Below, piece by piece: positions 28,822-38,145 of a stretch of 64,000 nt of DNA. Position numbers and translations under genes: made by a program. The notes below the pieces were generated by a model, which searched no databases, was not told where the DNA came from, and saw only the letters and a program-made list of their open reading frames with translations. How positions within the stretch are numbered: the first letter of the stretch is position 1; each line of letters starts with the position of its first letter. Source of the stretch: Paraburkholderia bryophila (lineage in GTDB: Bacteria; Pseudomonadota; Gammaproteobacteria; Burkholderiales; Burkholderiaceae); NCBI RefSeq assembly GCF_013409255.1, contig NZ_JACCAS010000002.1, positions 2,346,001 through 2,410,000 of the forward strand, in the 5' to 3' direction.

Positions 28822-29667
28822 ATGCTGAGTTATACCGGCGGCTTCGTCCTCTTTGCCGCCGTGCTCCACGCGAGCTGGAACGCGATGCTGCACGGCAATC
28901 GCGACCGCTTCCTTTCCATGACGTGGATGAGTATCGCGATCGCGACGGTCGCCACGCTCGCGGTGGTGTTCGTCACGCCGCGGCCGGCCAGCGCGGCGTG
29001 GCCATACATCGTCGCATCGGGCCTCGTGCATACCTTTTACAACGTCACCCTCGTGCGCTCGTATCGCAGCAACGATCTCGCGCTGGCCTATCCGATTGCG
29101 CGCGGTTCGTCGCCGCTGCTCGTCACGCTCGGCGCGGCGCTGTTCGCGCATGAAGCGATCGGCCCCTTGCGTGTGCTGGGGATTGTGATGATATCGGGCG
29201 GCATCGTCGCGATTGCGCTGGACGGGAGTCGCGTTTCGCGCGCTGGTGTGCTGGCCGCATTGACGACCGGCGCGACCATTGCTGTCTATACCGTGATCGA
29301 CGGTATTGGCGTGCGCCTGTCCGACGGCCAGGCACTCGCCTACACCGCGTGGATGTTTCTGTTCTATTGGCTGATGCCGCTGCTGTTCGTCGCGATGCGT
29401 GGGCGCGCGGCGTTGTGGGCGCCGCTGAGGGCGGAGCCTTGGGTGGCGAGCTCGTCGCTGGTGGGTGGCGTCGTGTCGATCGCGGCGTACGGCATCGTGA
29501 TCTGGGCGCTGCAGTCGGGTGCGATGGGCGCGGTATCGGCATTGCGCGAAACCAGCGTGGTCTTCGCGGTGCTGATCGGTCGACTGTTTTTGCGGGAGAC
29601 GGTCAGCGCAAAGCGCTGGCTCGCGTGTGTGGTTGTCGCGGCCGGGGCGGTGTGTCTGGGACTCTGA
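28822..29667 (+). CDS. EamA-type drug/metabolite transporter
   Basis: A 281-residue inner-membrane protein with about ten hydrophobic helices and the EamA internal duplication: HASWNAMLHGNRDRFLSMTWMS, PIARGSSPLLVTLGAALFAHEAIG in the first half, ALRETSVVFAVLIGRLFLRETVSAKRW in the second. Members export amino acids or other small metabolites. I use ATG 28822; a TTG at 28804 is an upstream alternative. The divergent GcvA-like LysR gene suggests inducible control. Confidence 0.87.
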   Translation: MLSYTGGFVLFAAVLHASWNAMLHGNRDRFLSMTWMSIAIATVATLAVVFVTPRPASAAWPYIVASGLVHTFYNVTLVRSYRSNDLALAYPIARGSSPLLVTLGAALFAHEAIGPLRVLGIVMISGGIVAIALDGSRVSRAGVLAALTTGATIAVYTVIDGIGVRLSDGQALAYTAWMFLFYWLMPLLFVAMRGRAALWAPLRAEPWVASSSLVGGVVSIAAYGIVIWALQSGAMGAVSALRETSVVFAVLIGRLFLRETVSAKRWLACVVVAAGAVCLGL

Positions 29668-29796
29668 CAACGCCTGAAGCGCCAGAAGTGTTCGCCGGCG
29701 CGGTGCTTGATAACAACGCCTGGGCCGATTGAGCCGCCGGCATTCGCTCAGTCTCAGCCTGAATCGCTATTTCATCGTCACGTGGAGGTTCGCTAA

Positions 29797-30558
29797 ATGA
29801 ATGCTGTTCCGCAGGCTCCGTTGATTCTGATAACCGGTGGCGCTCGTGGCGTAGGCGCGGCGACTGCGCGGCTTGCTGCCGCGCGGGGCTACGATGTGGC
29901 GATAAGCTTCGTTTCCAACGAATCGGCCGCCCTTGCTGTGGCAGCCGATGTGGAAGCCGCCGGGCGGCGCGCTTTAGCCATGCGCGCGGACAGCGCGGAT
30001 CCGGAGCAGGTCGCTCAGCTATTCGCCGCGATCGACCGGAAGTTCGGCCGGATCGATGTGTTGGTGAATAACGCCGCGGTCATTGCGCAGCAGTCGCGGC
30101 TGGAGGATCTCGAATTCGCGCGAATGCAGCGTATATTCGCGGTCAATTCGATCGGCCCGATGCTCTGTGCACAGCAGGCGGTGAAGCGGATGTCGCGTCG
30201 TCACCATGGTCGAGGCGGTGTCGTGATCAACGTCTCGTCGGCATCGGCCCGGCTCGGTAGTCCAAACGAGTATGTCGACTATGCTGCGTCGAAAGGCGCG
30301 CTTGAGACATTCACGATCGGCTTCGCCAAAGAAGTCGCGCGGGATGGAATACGCGTCAACTGTATTCGCCCTGGACACATTTACACCGAGATGCATGCGA
30401 GCGGCGGAGAGCCGGGCCGGGTGGATCGCGTCAAAGACTCGATCCCCATGGGACGTGGCGGTCAACCCGAAGAGGTTGCGCAGGCGATTCTGTGGCTGGC
30501 GAGCACCGAGGCTTCGTTTATCACCGGCACGTTCCTCGATGTCACCGGTGGCAAGTGA
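29797..30558 (+). CDS. SDR-family oxidoreductase
   Basis: A 253-residue short-chain dehydrogenase/reductase. The cofactor site is TGGARGVGAATARL, then NNAA (VLVNNAAVIA), catalytic Ser in INVSSASARLG, and Tyr-x3-Lys in YVDYAASKGALE; it ends with FITGTFLDVTGGK. Arg/Ser features after beta-2 (FVSNESAAL) suggest NADP(H). GTGGAGG lies upstream of ATG. Substrate unknown. It stands alone between the EamA gene and a convergent kinase gene. Confidence 0.88.
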   Translation: MNAVPQAPLILITGGARGVGAATARLAAARGYDVAISFVSNESAALAVAADVEAAGRRALAMRADSADPEQVAQLFAAIDRKFGRIDVLVNNAAVIAQQSRLEDLEFARMQRIFAVNSIGPMLCAQQAVKRMSRRHHGRGGVVINVSSASARLGSPNEYVDYAASKGALETFTIGFAKEVARDGIRVNCIRPGHIYTEMHASGGEPGRVDRVKDSIPMGRGGQPEEVAQAILWLASTEASFITGTFLDVTGGK

Positions 30559-30627
30559 AGTCAACGACAACGTGCGACGTGGGGAGCTTCCATTGACGCA
30601 CGGTGTCAGGCATCTGAGCTTGGGTGC

Positions 30628-31584
30628 TCACGCGCGTTCCGCCACCCTTAGCAGTTGATCGACAACCGGCGTGAGAAAATGCACGCTCGCGGCGTTGCCC
30701 TGTTCGATCGCGGCGGCTAGAAAGCCGATAACCCACAGCGACGCGTAGAAGCCCGTCGCGCGCCTGCGCTCGCCTTGCGGCGCCCAACAGCGCAGCAGCG
30801 CTTCGGCGTAGCGGCGGCCACGTTCCCCGACCAGCGTGTCGATGTGCGCGAGCGTCGTGCCCAGCACGAGCAGCGGATCGCCGTAGCACACTGAGTCGAA
30901 GTCGATCAGTCCGCTCAGTTCGTTGTCGTCCACCAGGACGTTCTTGATGGTCAGGTCGTGGAGAAAGCAGACCGGGCGCAGTGTGTCGAAGTAGTCTTCG
31001 AGCGAGGCGCGCACAAGGCCGAGTCGCGCTCGGAAGCGATCGAGCGGCGTGGCATCCGCGCGCGCGAGTGTCGCGACGTGAGATGCAATCGGCGTAGGCT
31101 CGTCGAAGATTTCCGTCCAGCGGGCACGGGGCGCACGAGCGCCGATTGCGGTCCAGCCGAAACTGCCCTGCGCGGTGGCCGGCAGTTGTTGCGCCACCCG
31201 GCACTGGATTTCGATCACGGCTTCGGCAATCCGTTCGGTTTGCCTGGCATCGAGCGAGTCGAAGACGTAGAAGAGATCGCGGCCGGGCAGCCAGTCGAGC
31301 ACGACGAAATCGCCACCGGCGGGCGTGGTGCCTTGCGAGAGCACGGTCTGCACCGGCAGGCCGAGGCCATGCAGTGTGGCGAGATTCGCACCGGTGTGCA
31401 AAAACGTTTGCGCTTTGGGGCTGACGCGCACCGCCAGTGAACGACCGCCGGGCATATGAGCGCGGTACACCGCGTTGCCGCTATGGGCGAACGCCTGGCG
31501 CTCGAGTCGCAGCGGCCGTTCACCGTGTACGTCTGCTACGCATTGGGCGATCGCTGCATCGTCGTTGCCCGGCTGATCGTCCAT
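30628..31584 (-). CDS. APH-fold phosphotransferase
   Basis: A 318-residue member of the aminoglycoside phosphotransferase/choline kinase fold. The catalytic loop is FLHDLTIKNVLVDD (HD-x4-N) and the metal site is LSGLIDFDSVCYGDP (D-x-D). The nucleotide-binding N-lobe contains YRAHMPGGRSLAVRVS. Such bacterial proteins phosphorylate sugars, aminoglycosides or other small molecules; the target is not evident. It is convergent with the SDR gene. Confidence 0.82.
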   Translation of the reverse strand: MDDQPGNDDAAIAQCVADVHGERPLRLERQAFAHSGNAVYRAHMPGGRSLAVRVSPKAQTFLHTGANLATLHGLGLPVQTVLSQGTTPAGGDFVVLDWLPGRDLFYVFDSLDARQTERIAEAVIEIQCRVAQQLPATAQGSFGWTAIGARAPRARWTEIFDEPTPIASHVATLARADATPLDRFRARLGLVRASLEDYFDTLRPVCFLHDLTIKNVLVDDNELSGLIDFDSVCYGDPLLVLGTTLAHIDTLVGERGRRYAEALLRCWAPQGERRRATGFYASLWVIGFLAAAIEQGNAASVHFLTPVVDQLLRVAERA

Positions 31585-31886
31585 CTTGCCGCCCGGTGTG
31601 CCTTGGTAGGGGCGTATTACAGCAGGCGAGGGCGGGGCGCGACAATTGACTGATTATTGGGGAATGTTTCGGGCGTAACGGGAGAGGTAAGGTGGGTGGG
31701 CGGGTGCCGTTGGTGCTGTCATGGGGCGTAACCCGTCGAAATATTCCGGCTGTGTTTGTGGGGTTGTTGGTGAGGTTAAGTGGGGGCGGCAGGTGAGCAT
31801 GACTGTTCCAGTTCGGTTGCGGAGACCGCGGTACGAGTGCCCTTTTCTCGATCATTTCGTACATCGTAACCGCTGACGTTCTGCAC

Positions 31887-32369
31887 GTGTATTACGCAGC
31901 GGCTCTGATTTTCGCCGCGTTGGTTTTCGATATTCTTGACGGAAGAATCGCCCGCTGGCGACAGAAGTCGTCGGCGTTGGGACGGGAGCTGGACTCGCTT
32001 GCCGATGTGATCTCGTTCGGCGTAGCGCCCGCCATCATCGGTTATGGGGGCGGCATGAGAGGGCTGTACGACCGATACCTGCTCGTCTATTTCGTGGCCT
32101 GCGGCGTGTCGAGACTGGCCCGTTATAACGTGACGGCGGAAGAGCTATCGCTCGAAACCGGCAAAGTATCCTACTTCGAGGGAACGCCTATCGCCACGTC
32201 GATTGTTCTCGTGCTGATGTTGGTGATTGCTGCTTGGTTCAATGCGATCGGCTCGAACATGTGGTTTGGCGAAGTTCAGTTGCGAGGCGGCACGCTCCAT
32301 CCGTTGACGCTGCTGTTCGGTCTTTCGGGTTCGTCGATGATCAGTCGTATCCGGGTGCCGAAATCTTGA
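31887..32369 (+). pseudogene. CDP-alcohol phosphatidyltransferase (PssA-like), N-terminally truncated
   Basis: A 160-residue reading frame from GTG with the diagnostic catalytic motif DGRIARWRQKSSALGRELDSLAD (DG-x2-AR-x8-G-x3-D-x3-D), followed by four hydrophobic segments and a PssA-like end (HPLTLLFGLSGSSMISRIRVPK). In frame upstream, ALFSIISYIVTADVLHV looks like the missing first membrane segment but follows a stop at 31800 and has no start codon. An out-of-phase ATG at 31799 opens a frame that ends at 31876. It looks like a decaying extra copy of phosphatidylserine synthase, or a protein starting at an unusual codon. Confidence 0.62.
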
Positions 32370-32508
32370 TTGCGCCCTGTTGACGGGTGAAGGTGCCATT
32401 TTTTTTGCCGACCGGTGGTGGCCCGGACAACGGGCAATAGCGATAAGCGGCGAGGTTCAATCCTGCGTTTTACACATCGAGCGCCGCGCGAGGCACCGAG
32501 TGCATTTT

Positions 32509-35088
32509 CTAAGCAAGGGTTACGCTGACCTGAAAGGACTCCGACGCAGTCATTTCGATCTGATCAACCTGCCCGGCACTACACAAGTCGTGCTGGACGG
32601 ATTGTAAAAGCGCTAACCGCTGCGCGGAATCGCTGACGATTAAGCGGGCGATACCCGCTTTCATCGACAGCTTCGATTCCGATTTGACGCGGCGAATCTC
32701 CCGCAAAACATCGGAGACAACGTCGACCGTCGCAATGGTCTCCTCCGGTCCGGCAAGCGCTTCGATCGAGCGGACGTCCGGCCACGGAGCGCGATGAATA
32801 GACAGTCCGTTCCACCATGACCAGCATTCCTCCGCAGCAAACGGTAGAAACGGCGCGAACAGCCTCTGGAGGACCGAAAGGGATTCCGCGAGCGCCCGAT
32901 GAGCGGACGCCGCACCGCTTCCTGTGCCATGTGCCCGGCTCTTCACCAGTTCCACATAGTCGTCGCAATACCACCAGAAAAAGGCTTCCGTTTGCTCGAT
33001 TGCCTTGCTGTAGTCGAGCGAGGCAAGCGCCGTGGTAGCGAGTTCGACGATCTTCGCGAGACGCCCAATCATGGCGCGGTCTAACGACTCGGTGAGAATG
33101 CCGTCGGGAGCACGCGCAAAGCCTAGCGCGAACTTCGACACATTCAACAGCTTCAACGCCAGCCGCCGGCCGTTCTTCATCTGCGTTTCGTCGAAGACAG
33201 CGTCCATGCCCGGACGTCCCAATGCCGCCCAGTAGCGAACGCCGTCGGATCCGTGTGCGTCGAGCAGCGCGGTTGGCGTCACCACGTTTCCCTTCGACTT
33301 CGCCATTTTCTTCCGGTCAGGATCCAGGATCCAACCGGACAGCATCGCGCTTTTCCACGGCAACTGCTTCGTTTCCAGATGCGACCTGACGACAGTCGAG
33401 AACAGCCAGGTCCGGATGATGTCGTGCCCCTGCGGGCGAAGATCCATAGGAAACACATGCTCGAAGCAGTCGTCCGTCTCTTCCCAGCGCGCTGCGATCT
33501 GGGGTGTCAGCGAGCTTGTCGCCCACGTGTCCATGATGTCGGTTTCGCCGATGAATCCGCCGGGTTGCCCCCGCTGATGTTCAGCGAATCCCGGTGGAAC
33601 GTGTGACTGCGGGTCGATCGGCAGCGTCGACTCGTCCGGGCGGATTGGTGCGCCAAAGTCAGGCTGACCTTGCGAATCGAGCGGATACCACAAGGGAATC
33701 GGCACGCCGAAAACCCGTTGACGGCTGATGAGCCAGTCTCCGTTCAGACCGCCGACCCAGTTCGCGTAGCGGCTCCCCATGAAACCGGGATACCAGCGAA
33801 GCGCTTCACCTGACCTCAGCAGTTCATCGCGTAGCGCCGGGTCACGGCCGCCGTTGCGCAGATACCATTGGCGCGTCGCGATAATCTCAAGCGGACGGTC
33901 ACCCTTCTCGAAGAACTTGACGGCGTGCGTAAGCGGACGTGGCAAACCGATCAGGTCGCCGCTTGCTGCCAGCATCCCGACGATCCGGCGACGTGCTTCC
34001 TCGACGGTACAGCCTGCGATTTGCAGGTACGACGAGCGACCCTCCGGCCATTCAATCCAGTCCGGCGCGCCGCGCTCCATGCGACCCTCCTTGCCGATAA
34101 CGGCGCGAGTCGGCAGATTCAGTTCCCGCCACCAGATCACGTCCGTGAGATCGCCAAACGTGCAGATCATCGCGAGCCCCGTTCCTTTGGCCGGGTCGGC
34201 GAGTGGATGCGTCATCACGGGCACGTCCATGCCGAATAACGGACAGCGGACCCGCCCGCCGATCAATGGACGAAAACGCTCGTCGTCGGGATGCGCAACC
34301 AGCGCGACGCAAGACGGTAGCAATTCCGGCCGGGTGGTCGACACCATCACGCCGCTGCCGTCGGCGTCGACAAAACGAAGATCATGATAGGCGCTCGCGA
34401 TATCGCGATCTTCGAGTTCGGCTTGTGCAATGGCCGTCTGAAATGTCACGTCCCAAAGACACGGAGCCTGCTGGCTATAGAGTTCGCCGCGTTGCAGATT
34501 CCGCAGCAACGCACGCTGACTGGTGCGCTGCGCACGTTCGTCGATCGTCGCATAGGCGAGGCTCCAGTCAACTGAAATGCCGAGGCGAATGAACAGATCG
34601 CGGAACGCAATCTCATCGATCTTCGTCAACTGATGACATAGTTCAAGGAAGTTGCGCCGGCTAATCCGGGCAAACGATGATCGCTCGGACGGCGCGACAT
34701 GAGACGCGCGATAGTCCTGATCGTAAGCAGCTTCTGGATCACAAACCACGCCGTAGTAGTTCTCCACACGCCGTTCCGTCGGCAGGCCGTTATCGTCCCA
34801 ACCCATCGGATAAAAAACCGTCTTGCCCCTCATGCGCTGGAAGCGCGCGATGATGTCGGTATGCGTATAGCTGAACACGTGGCCGACATGCAGCGAACCT
34901 GAAACAGTGGGGGGCGGCGTGTCGATCGAAAAAACGGCGTCACGTTCGGCATGGCGATCGAACGCGTACGTGCGTTGGCTTTCCCACTGCAGGGTCCACC
35001 GCGTTTCGAGCCCTTCGAGTTTCGGCTTGTCGGGAATACGGTGGGTTGGTGGCCGCGGCGATTCTGGAGAAAATGGTTGGCTCTTCAT
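32509..35088 (-). CDS. valS: Valyl-tRNA synthetase, short actinobacterial-like type
   Basis: An 859-residue class I synthetase that charges tRNA-Val. The HIGH motif is HVGH at residues 67-70 (PTVSGSLHVGHVFSYTHTD); KMAKS at about 594-598 (KKMAKSKGN) replaces KMSKS. The CP1 editing domain is present (VSTTRPELLPSCVALVAHPDDERF), as is the tRNA anticodon-binding C-domain. It lacks the C-terminal coiled coil of the proteobacterial housekeeping enzyme (951 in E. coli). The stretches IDTPPPTVSGSLHVGHVF and FYPMGWDDNGLPTERRVENYYGV recall Streptomyces-type ValS. Probably a second, acquired copy. ATG 35088 gives a natural N-terminus; a long leader lies upstream. Confidence 0.88.
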   Translation of the reverse strand: MKSQPFSPESPRPPTHRIPDKPKLEGLETRWTLQWESQRTYAFDRHAERDAVFSIDTPPPTVSGSLHVGHVFSYTHTDIIARFQRMRGKTVFYPMGWDDNGLPTERRVENYYGVVCDPEAAYDQDYRASHVAPSERSSFARISRRNFLELCHQLTKIDEIAFRDLFIRLGISVDWSLAYATIDERAQRTSQRALLRNLQRGELYSQQAPCLWDVTFQTAIAQAELEDRDIASAYHDLRFVDADGSGVMVSTTRPELLPSCVALVAHPDDERFRPLIGGRVRCPLFGMDVPVMTHPLADPAKGTGLAMICTFGDLTDVIWWRELNLPTRAVIGKEGRMERGAPDWIEWPEGRSSYLQIAGCTVEEARRRIVGMLAASGDLIGLPRPLTHAVKFFEKGDRPLEIIATRQWYLRNGGRDPALRDELLRSGEALRWYPGFMGSRYANWVGGLNGDWLISRQRVFGVPIPLWYPLDSQGQPDFGAPIRPDESTLPIDPQSHVPPGFAEHQRGQPGGFIGETDIMDTWATSSLTPQIAARWEETDDCFEHVFPMDLRPQGHDIIRTWLFSTVVRSHLETKQLPWKSAMLSGWILDPDRKKMAKSKGNVVTPTALLDAHGSDGVRYWAALGRPGMDAVFDETQMKNGRRLALKLLNVSKFALGFARAPDGILTESLDRAMIGRLAKIVELATTALASLDYSKAIEQTEAFFWWYCDDYVELVKSRAHGTGSGAASAHRALAESLSVLQRLFAPFLPFAAEECWSWWNGLSIHRAPWPDVRSIEALAGPEETIATVDVVSDVLREIRRVKSESKLSMKAGIARLIVSDSAQRLALLQSVQHDLCSAGQVDQIEMTASESFQVSVTLA

Positions 35089-35432
35089 GGTGCGTCCGAA
35101 CAGATAGGGGAAACGACGCGTCCACGTTTGCGCAATGACATGGCAACCCTCAACGCGAGCGAGTGCAGTGCAGGTCAAAAGGGCAAACGGGGCGAACGAT
35201 ATTCAGGAACGTGGAGCGGATCGCACGCGGTCACATCCGTCGTCAGCAGGATTTGAACTGGCTAACGGAAACGGCGTGCAATGACGCGAGCGGCGGCCAT
35301 ATCGGGCGACGGAGGGAAGAGCCAGCAACGAAGACCGGCGACGAACAGACCTGATGATAGTGCGGAGGCGGTCGGATAAAGCTGTGCGCAATGACACATG
35401 CGCTTGAGGCGGGAACGATTGGTAGACAGGGA

Positions 35433-35476
35433 CGCCGTTGCGGCGGTCAGAGCATCGTTACGTTTAACGGTGACAT
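35433..35476 (-). other. Leader micro-ORF and hairpin upstream of valS
   Basis: On the minus strand a nine-codon ORF (MSPLNVTML, 35476 to 35447) has a perfect AGGAGG five bases before its ATG. It is followed at once by a perfect 5-bp stem with a 3-base loop (CGCCG-CAA-CGGCG, 35433-35445). It lies about 360 bases before the valS start and 50 bases after a promoter-like pair. A translated leader is plausible, but it has only one Val codon and no T-run follows the stem. Confidence 0.35.
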
Positions 35477-35536
35477 AGCATCCTCCTAAGGTAGATGGGA
35501 GAAAACGACTGTTCCAGCTTGTGGCCCGGAGATATT

Positions 35537-35565
35537 TTTATAACCGATTCCTGGAATTCCAGCAA
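35537..35565 (-). promoter_or_regulatory. Possible sigma-70 promoter for the valS leader
   Basis: On the minus strand TTGCTG (35565-35560) and TATAAA (35542-35537) are separated by exactly 17 bases in a locally A/T-rich stretch. This would place the start of transcription about 440 bases before the valS ATG. Sequence resemblance only. Confidence 0.35.
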
Positions 35566-36100
35566 CACCGCTGCGTATCGGAGGGCCTTGCGGGACTTGC
35601 GATTCCCGAACGGATCCTGTCGATTGGCGACGATTCAAAAATATTCACAGCGCGCAAATGGACGCGGACAAATTAATGCAGCGAAAAAAGTGATCCTGAG
35701 TAGGCTTTTGGTAAACAAATATTGAGCATCAGTTTCCTTTTCGTTTCTTGTATTCATATTTTTGTCGAAAGAGTCGAACGTCGCCTTCTGGCCGCCCCCG
35801 GAGTCCGACGACAGACCGCATGCGGCCCACAAGGGGTGGTCTTGACCGTCTGAAACGGCCATTTATAGCCTCGGCCCTTGCCCGCGAGTGTCGCGGCCAG
35901 GCAGGCGATGCAGAGCGATCCAATATGCGATGGCCGACCTCCCTGCCCAGATTGTGCGATCATTGCGCCCAAAGTCGACAATTGACGCGACGGAAGAGTC
36001 TTTGGCCCATGATCGCACCCCCAATCGGGCCCCCGGCATTAGACTGACCACCGTTGCGCGTTGCCCGTCGAGTCACCGGTTACCGAGGAGTATTTGCAAC
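35566..36100. other. Intergenic region before hpnH
   Basis: No convincing gene. The first 200 bases are unusually A/T-rich for this window. Short frames on both strands (for example 35495-35725) show no recognisable domain and no good ribosome-binding site. The last 30 bases carry GAGGAG, which serves hpnH. The region presumably holds the hpnH promoter, but I cannot place it. Confidence 0.5.
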
Positions 36101-37657
36101 ATGGCAGTCCCAATTTCGCAGGCCTGGACGGTCGCTACCTACGTCCTGAAACAGAAGCTGATGCGGCGTCGGCGCTATCCGCTCGTCCTCATGCTCGAGC
36201 CGCTGATGCGCTGCAATCTCGCGTGTGCGGGATGCGGGAAGATTCAATATCCGGCGCACGTCCTGAAGTCGGAGCTTACGCCGGAGCAATGCTTCAAGGC
36301 AGTCGAGGAATGCGGCACGCCGATGGTCGCCATTCCGGGCGGCGAACCGCTTTTGCATCCGCAGATGCCCGAGATCGTCGCCGGCCTCGTCGCGCGTAAG
36401 AAGTACGTCTATATGTGTACGAACGCGCTGCTGCTCGCGAAGAACCTGCACCTGTTCAAGCCGAGCAAGTACCTGTCGTTCTCGGTTCACGTCGACGGCC
36501 AGCGCGAGCATCACGATTTTGCCGTGTGCCGCGAAGGCGGCTATGACATCGCGATGGAAGGCGTGCGTGCGGCCGTGGCGGCGGGTTTCCGCGTCACGAC
36601 TAATACCACCCTGTTCGACGGCGCCGATCCGAACAGCGTGCGCCTGCACTTCGACGAAATGATGGAAGCGGGCGTCGAAAGCATGATGGTGTCGCCCGGC
36701 TACACGTACGACAAGGCACCGGACCAGAAGCACTTCCTCGGCCGCGCACGTTCGAAAAAGCTGTTCCGCTCGATCCTGTCGAACCGGAAGAAAAGCTGGC
36801 GCTTCAACGCGTCGCCGATGTTCATGGAATTCCTGATGGGCAAGAAGGAGCTGACCTGCACGCCGTGGGGCATGCCGACGTACAGCATCTTCGGTTGGCA
36901 AAAGCCGTGTTACCTGCTTCAGGACGGCTACGCCGACACCTTCGACGAACTGATGGAAAGCGTGAAGTGGTCCGAATACGGCACCGAAAGCGGCAATCCT
37001 AAATGCGCGAACTGCATGGTGCATTCGGGTTACGAGGCGAGCGGCGTGAACTACACGTTCGGTTCGTTCAAGGGCATGTTCCAGACGGTCAAGGCCATGC
37101 TGTTCGATCGCTATGAAGATCGCGAGGCGACCGAGATTCTCGCCGGCTGGAAGAAAACCACGCACGAAATGCCGATTACGTTCATCCCGAAGGCGCAGCG
37201 CGCCGACGCCGCGAAGAGTGAAGAAGTCCAGGCCGTCGCGCAACCGGTCAAGGCAATCGCTCCGGATGAGATGGAGAACGCCCCCGGCACGGCACACGAG
37301 AAACTCGAAGGCTGGACGCCTGAACTGACGACCGAAGCGGAAGTGCGCGAGGCGATGGAAAAGGCCTTCGACTACCGTGGCGACGTCACGATCACCCGCA
37401 AGGACGGCTCGGCTGTCGCGGGCTATCTGTACGACCGCCAGTACGGCGCGGCCTTCAAGGACTGCTTCGTGCGGATCATTCCGACCGGCAAGCAGACCAA
37501 GGAAACCATCCCGTACGCGCAAATCGGCTCCATTACGTTCACGGGCAAGGACACGGCCGCCGGCAAGACCTTCGAGAATTGGGTCAAGCGATACTGGGAG
37601 AAGAAAGCTGCCGGGGAGAAGAACATCCAGATCGAGCCGGAATATCTGGGCGACTAA
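36101..37657 (+). CDS. hpnH: HpnH, radical SAM adenosylhopane synthase, with extra C-terminal domain
   Basis: A 518-residue radical SAM enzyme that attaches the 5-deoxyadenosyl group to diploptene, the first step to extended hopanoid lipids. Cluster ligands are Cys38, Cys42 and Cys45 (MRCNLACAGCGKIQYP), then GGEPLLHPQMPEIV, SFSVHVDGQREHHD and a family-typical Cys region (PCYLLQDGYADTFDELM, PKCANCMVHSGYEASG). HpnH usually ends near residue 380-390; here a linker and a domain of about 120 residues follow (EVREAMEKAFDYRGDVTITRKDGSAVAGYLYDR and FENWVKRYWEKKAAGE). GAGGAG lies about 11 bases before ATG. No other hpn gene is in the window. Confidence 0.93.
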   Translation: MAVPISQAWTVATYVLKQKLMRRRRYPLVLMLEPLMRCNLACAGCGKIQYPAHVLKSELTPEQCFKAVEECGTPMVAIPGGEPLLHPQMPEIVAGLVARKKYVYMCTNALLLAKNLHLFKPSKYLSFSVHVDGQREHHDFAVCREGGYDIAMEGVRAAVAAGFRVTTNTTLFDGADPNSVRLHFDEMMEAGVESMMVSPGYTYDKAPDQKHFLGRARSKKLFRSILSNRKKSWRFNASPMFMEFLMGKKELTCTPWGMPTYSIFGWQKPCYLLQDGYADTFDELMESVKWSEYGTESGNPKCANCMVHSGYEASGVNYTFGSFKGMFQTVKAMLFDRYEDREATEILAGWKKTTHEMPITFIPKAQRADAAKSEEVQAVAQPVKAIAPDEMENAPGTAHEKLEGWTPELTTEAEVREAMEKAFDYRGDVTITRKDGSAVAGYLYDRQYGAAFKDCFVRIIPTGKQTKETIPYAQIGSITFTGKDTAAGKTFENWVKRYWEKKAAGEKNIQIEPEYLGD

Positions 37658-37794
37658 TCGGTACGGACGGCCAGCCGGAATTCAAACGAATGCCCGGCTG
37701 GCGTCTTGCGAGCCCCAATCCTGTCGAAGGCGGGTGGGCAATGTGGATTCCAGGCTTAGCGCCCCGGGTTCACTCGCGTAGTGGGAACCGAGCT

Positions 37795-38145
37795 TCAACC
37801 ACGGACCGCCACAGTCACCACCACGAGCGCCGAGAAGAGCAGCGCCGGGGCGAGATGCCGGAACGGTTCCCGATTTCGCACCAACGTGAAAAGCGCGCCG
37901 ACCATGATCGCGCCGGCCAACGCCAGGCCTAAGACTCGGGTTTGTTGTCCAGCGAGAAGCGCCGCACTCAACAGTTCGAGAGTGCCACAGAGCAAATGAA
38001 ACCATGCCGGGTAACCCCAGCGTGCGAAATCGCGCTTCACCGCGCCGCGTCCCGCGAGATTGACCACCCCAGCCACCGCGAACAGAACCGCTAGGATCGT
38101 CGCGAGAATCGAGCCGAAAGATGCAGTGTTTAATGCCATCGTCAT
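37795..38145 (-). CDS. DoxX-like small membrane protein
   Basis: A 116-residue inner-membrane protein with four hydrophobic helices (ILATILAVLFAVAGVVNLAG, WFHLLCGTLELLSAALLAG, LGLALAGAIMVGALFTL, LAPALLFSALVVVTVAV), matching the DoxX/DoxD-like family. Its ATG overlaps the stop of the upstream SDR gene as ATGA, so translation is coupled. Function in this family is mostly unknown, sometimes linked to redox stress. It belongs to the two-gene unit facing the TetR gene. Confidence 0.8.
   Translation of the reverse strand: MTMALNTASFGSILATILAVLFAVAGVVNLAGRGAVKRDFARWGYPAWFHLLCGTLELLSAALLAGQQTRVLGLALAGAIMVGALFTLVRNREPFRHLAPALLFSALVVVTVAVRG

Noticed and set aside
35495..35725. 76-codon plus-strand ORF before hpnH
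   Set aside because: No domain, no good ribosome-binding site, and it lies across the putative valS promoter.
36080..37522. 480-codon minus-strand frame opposite hpnH
   Set aside because: Antisense shadow; hpnH has complete catalytic motifs on the plus strand.
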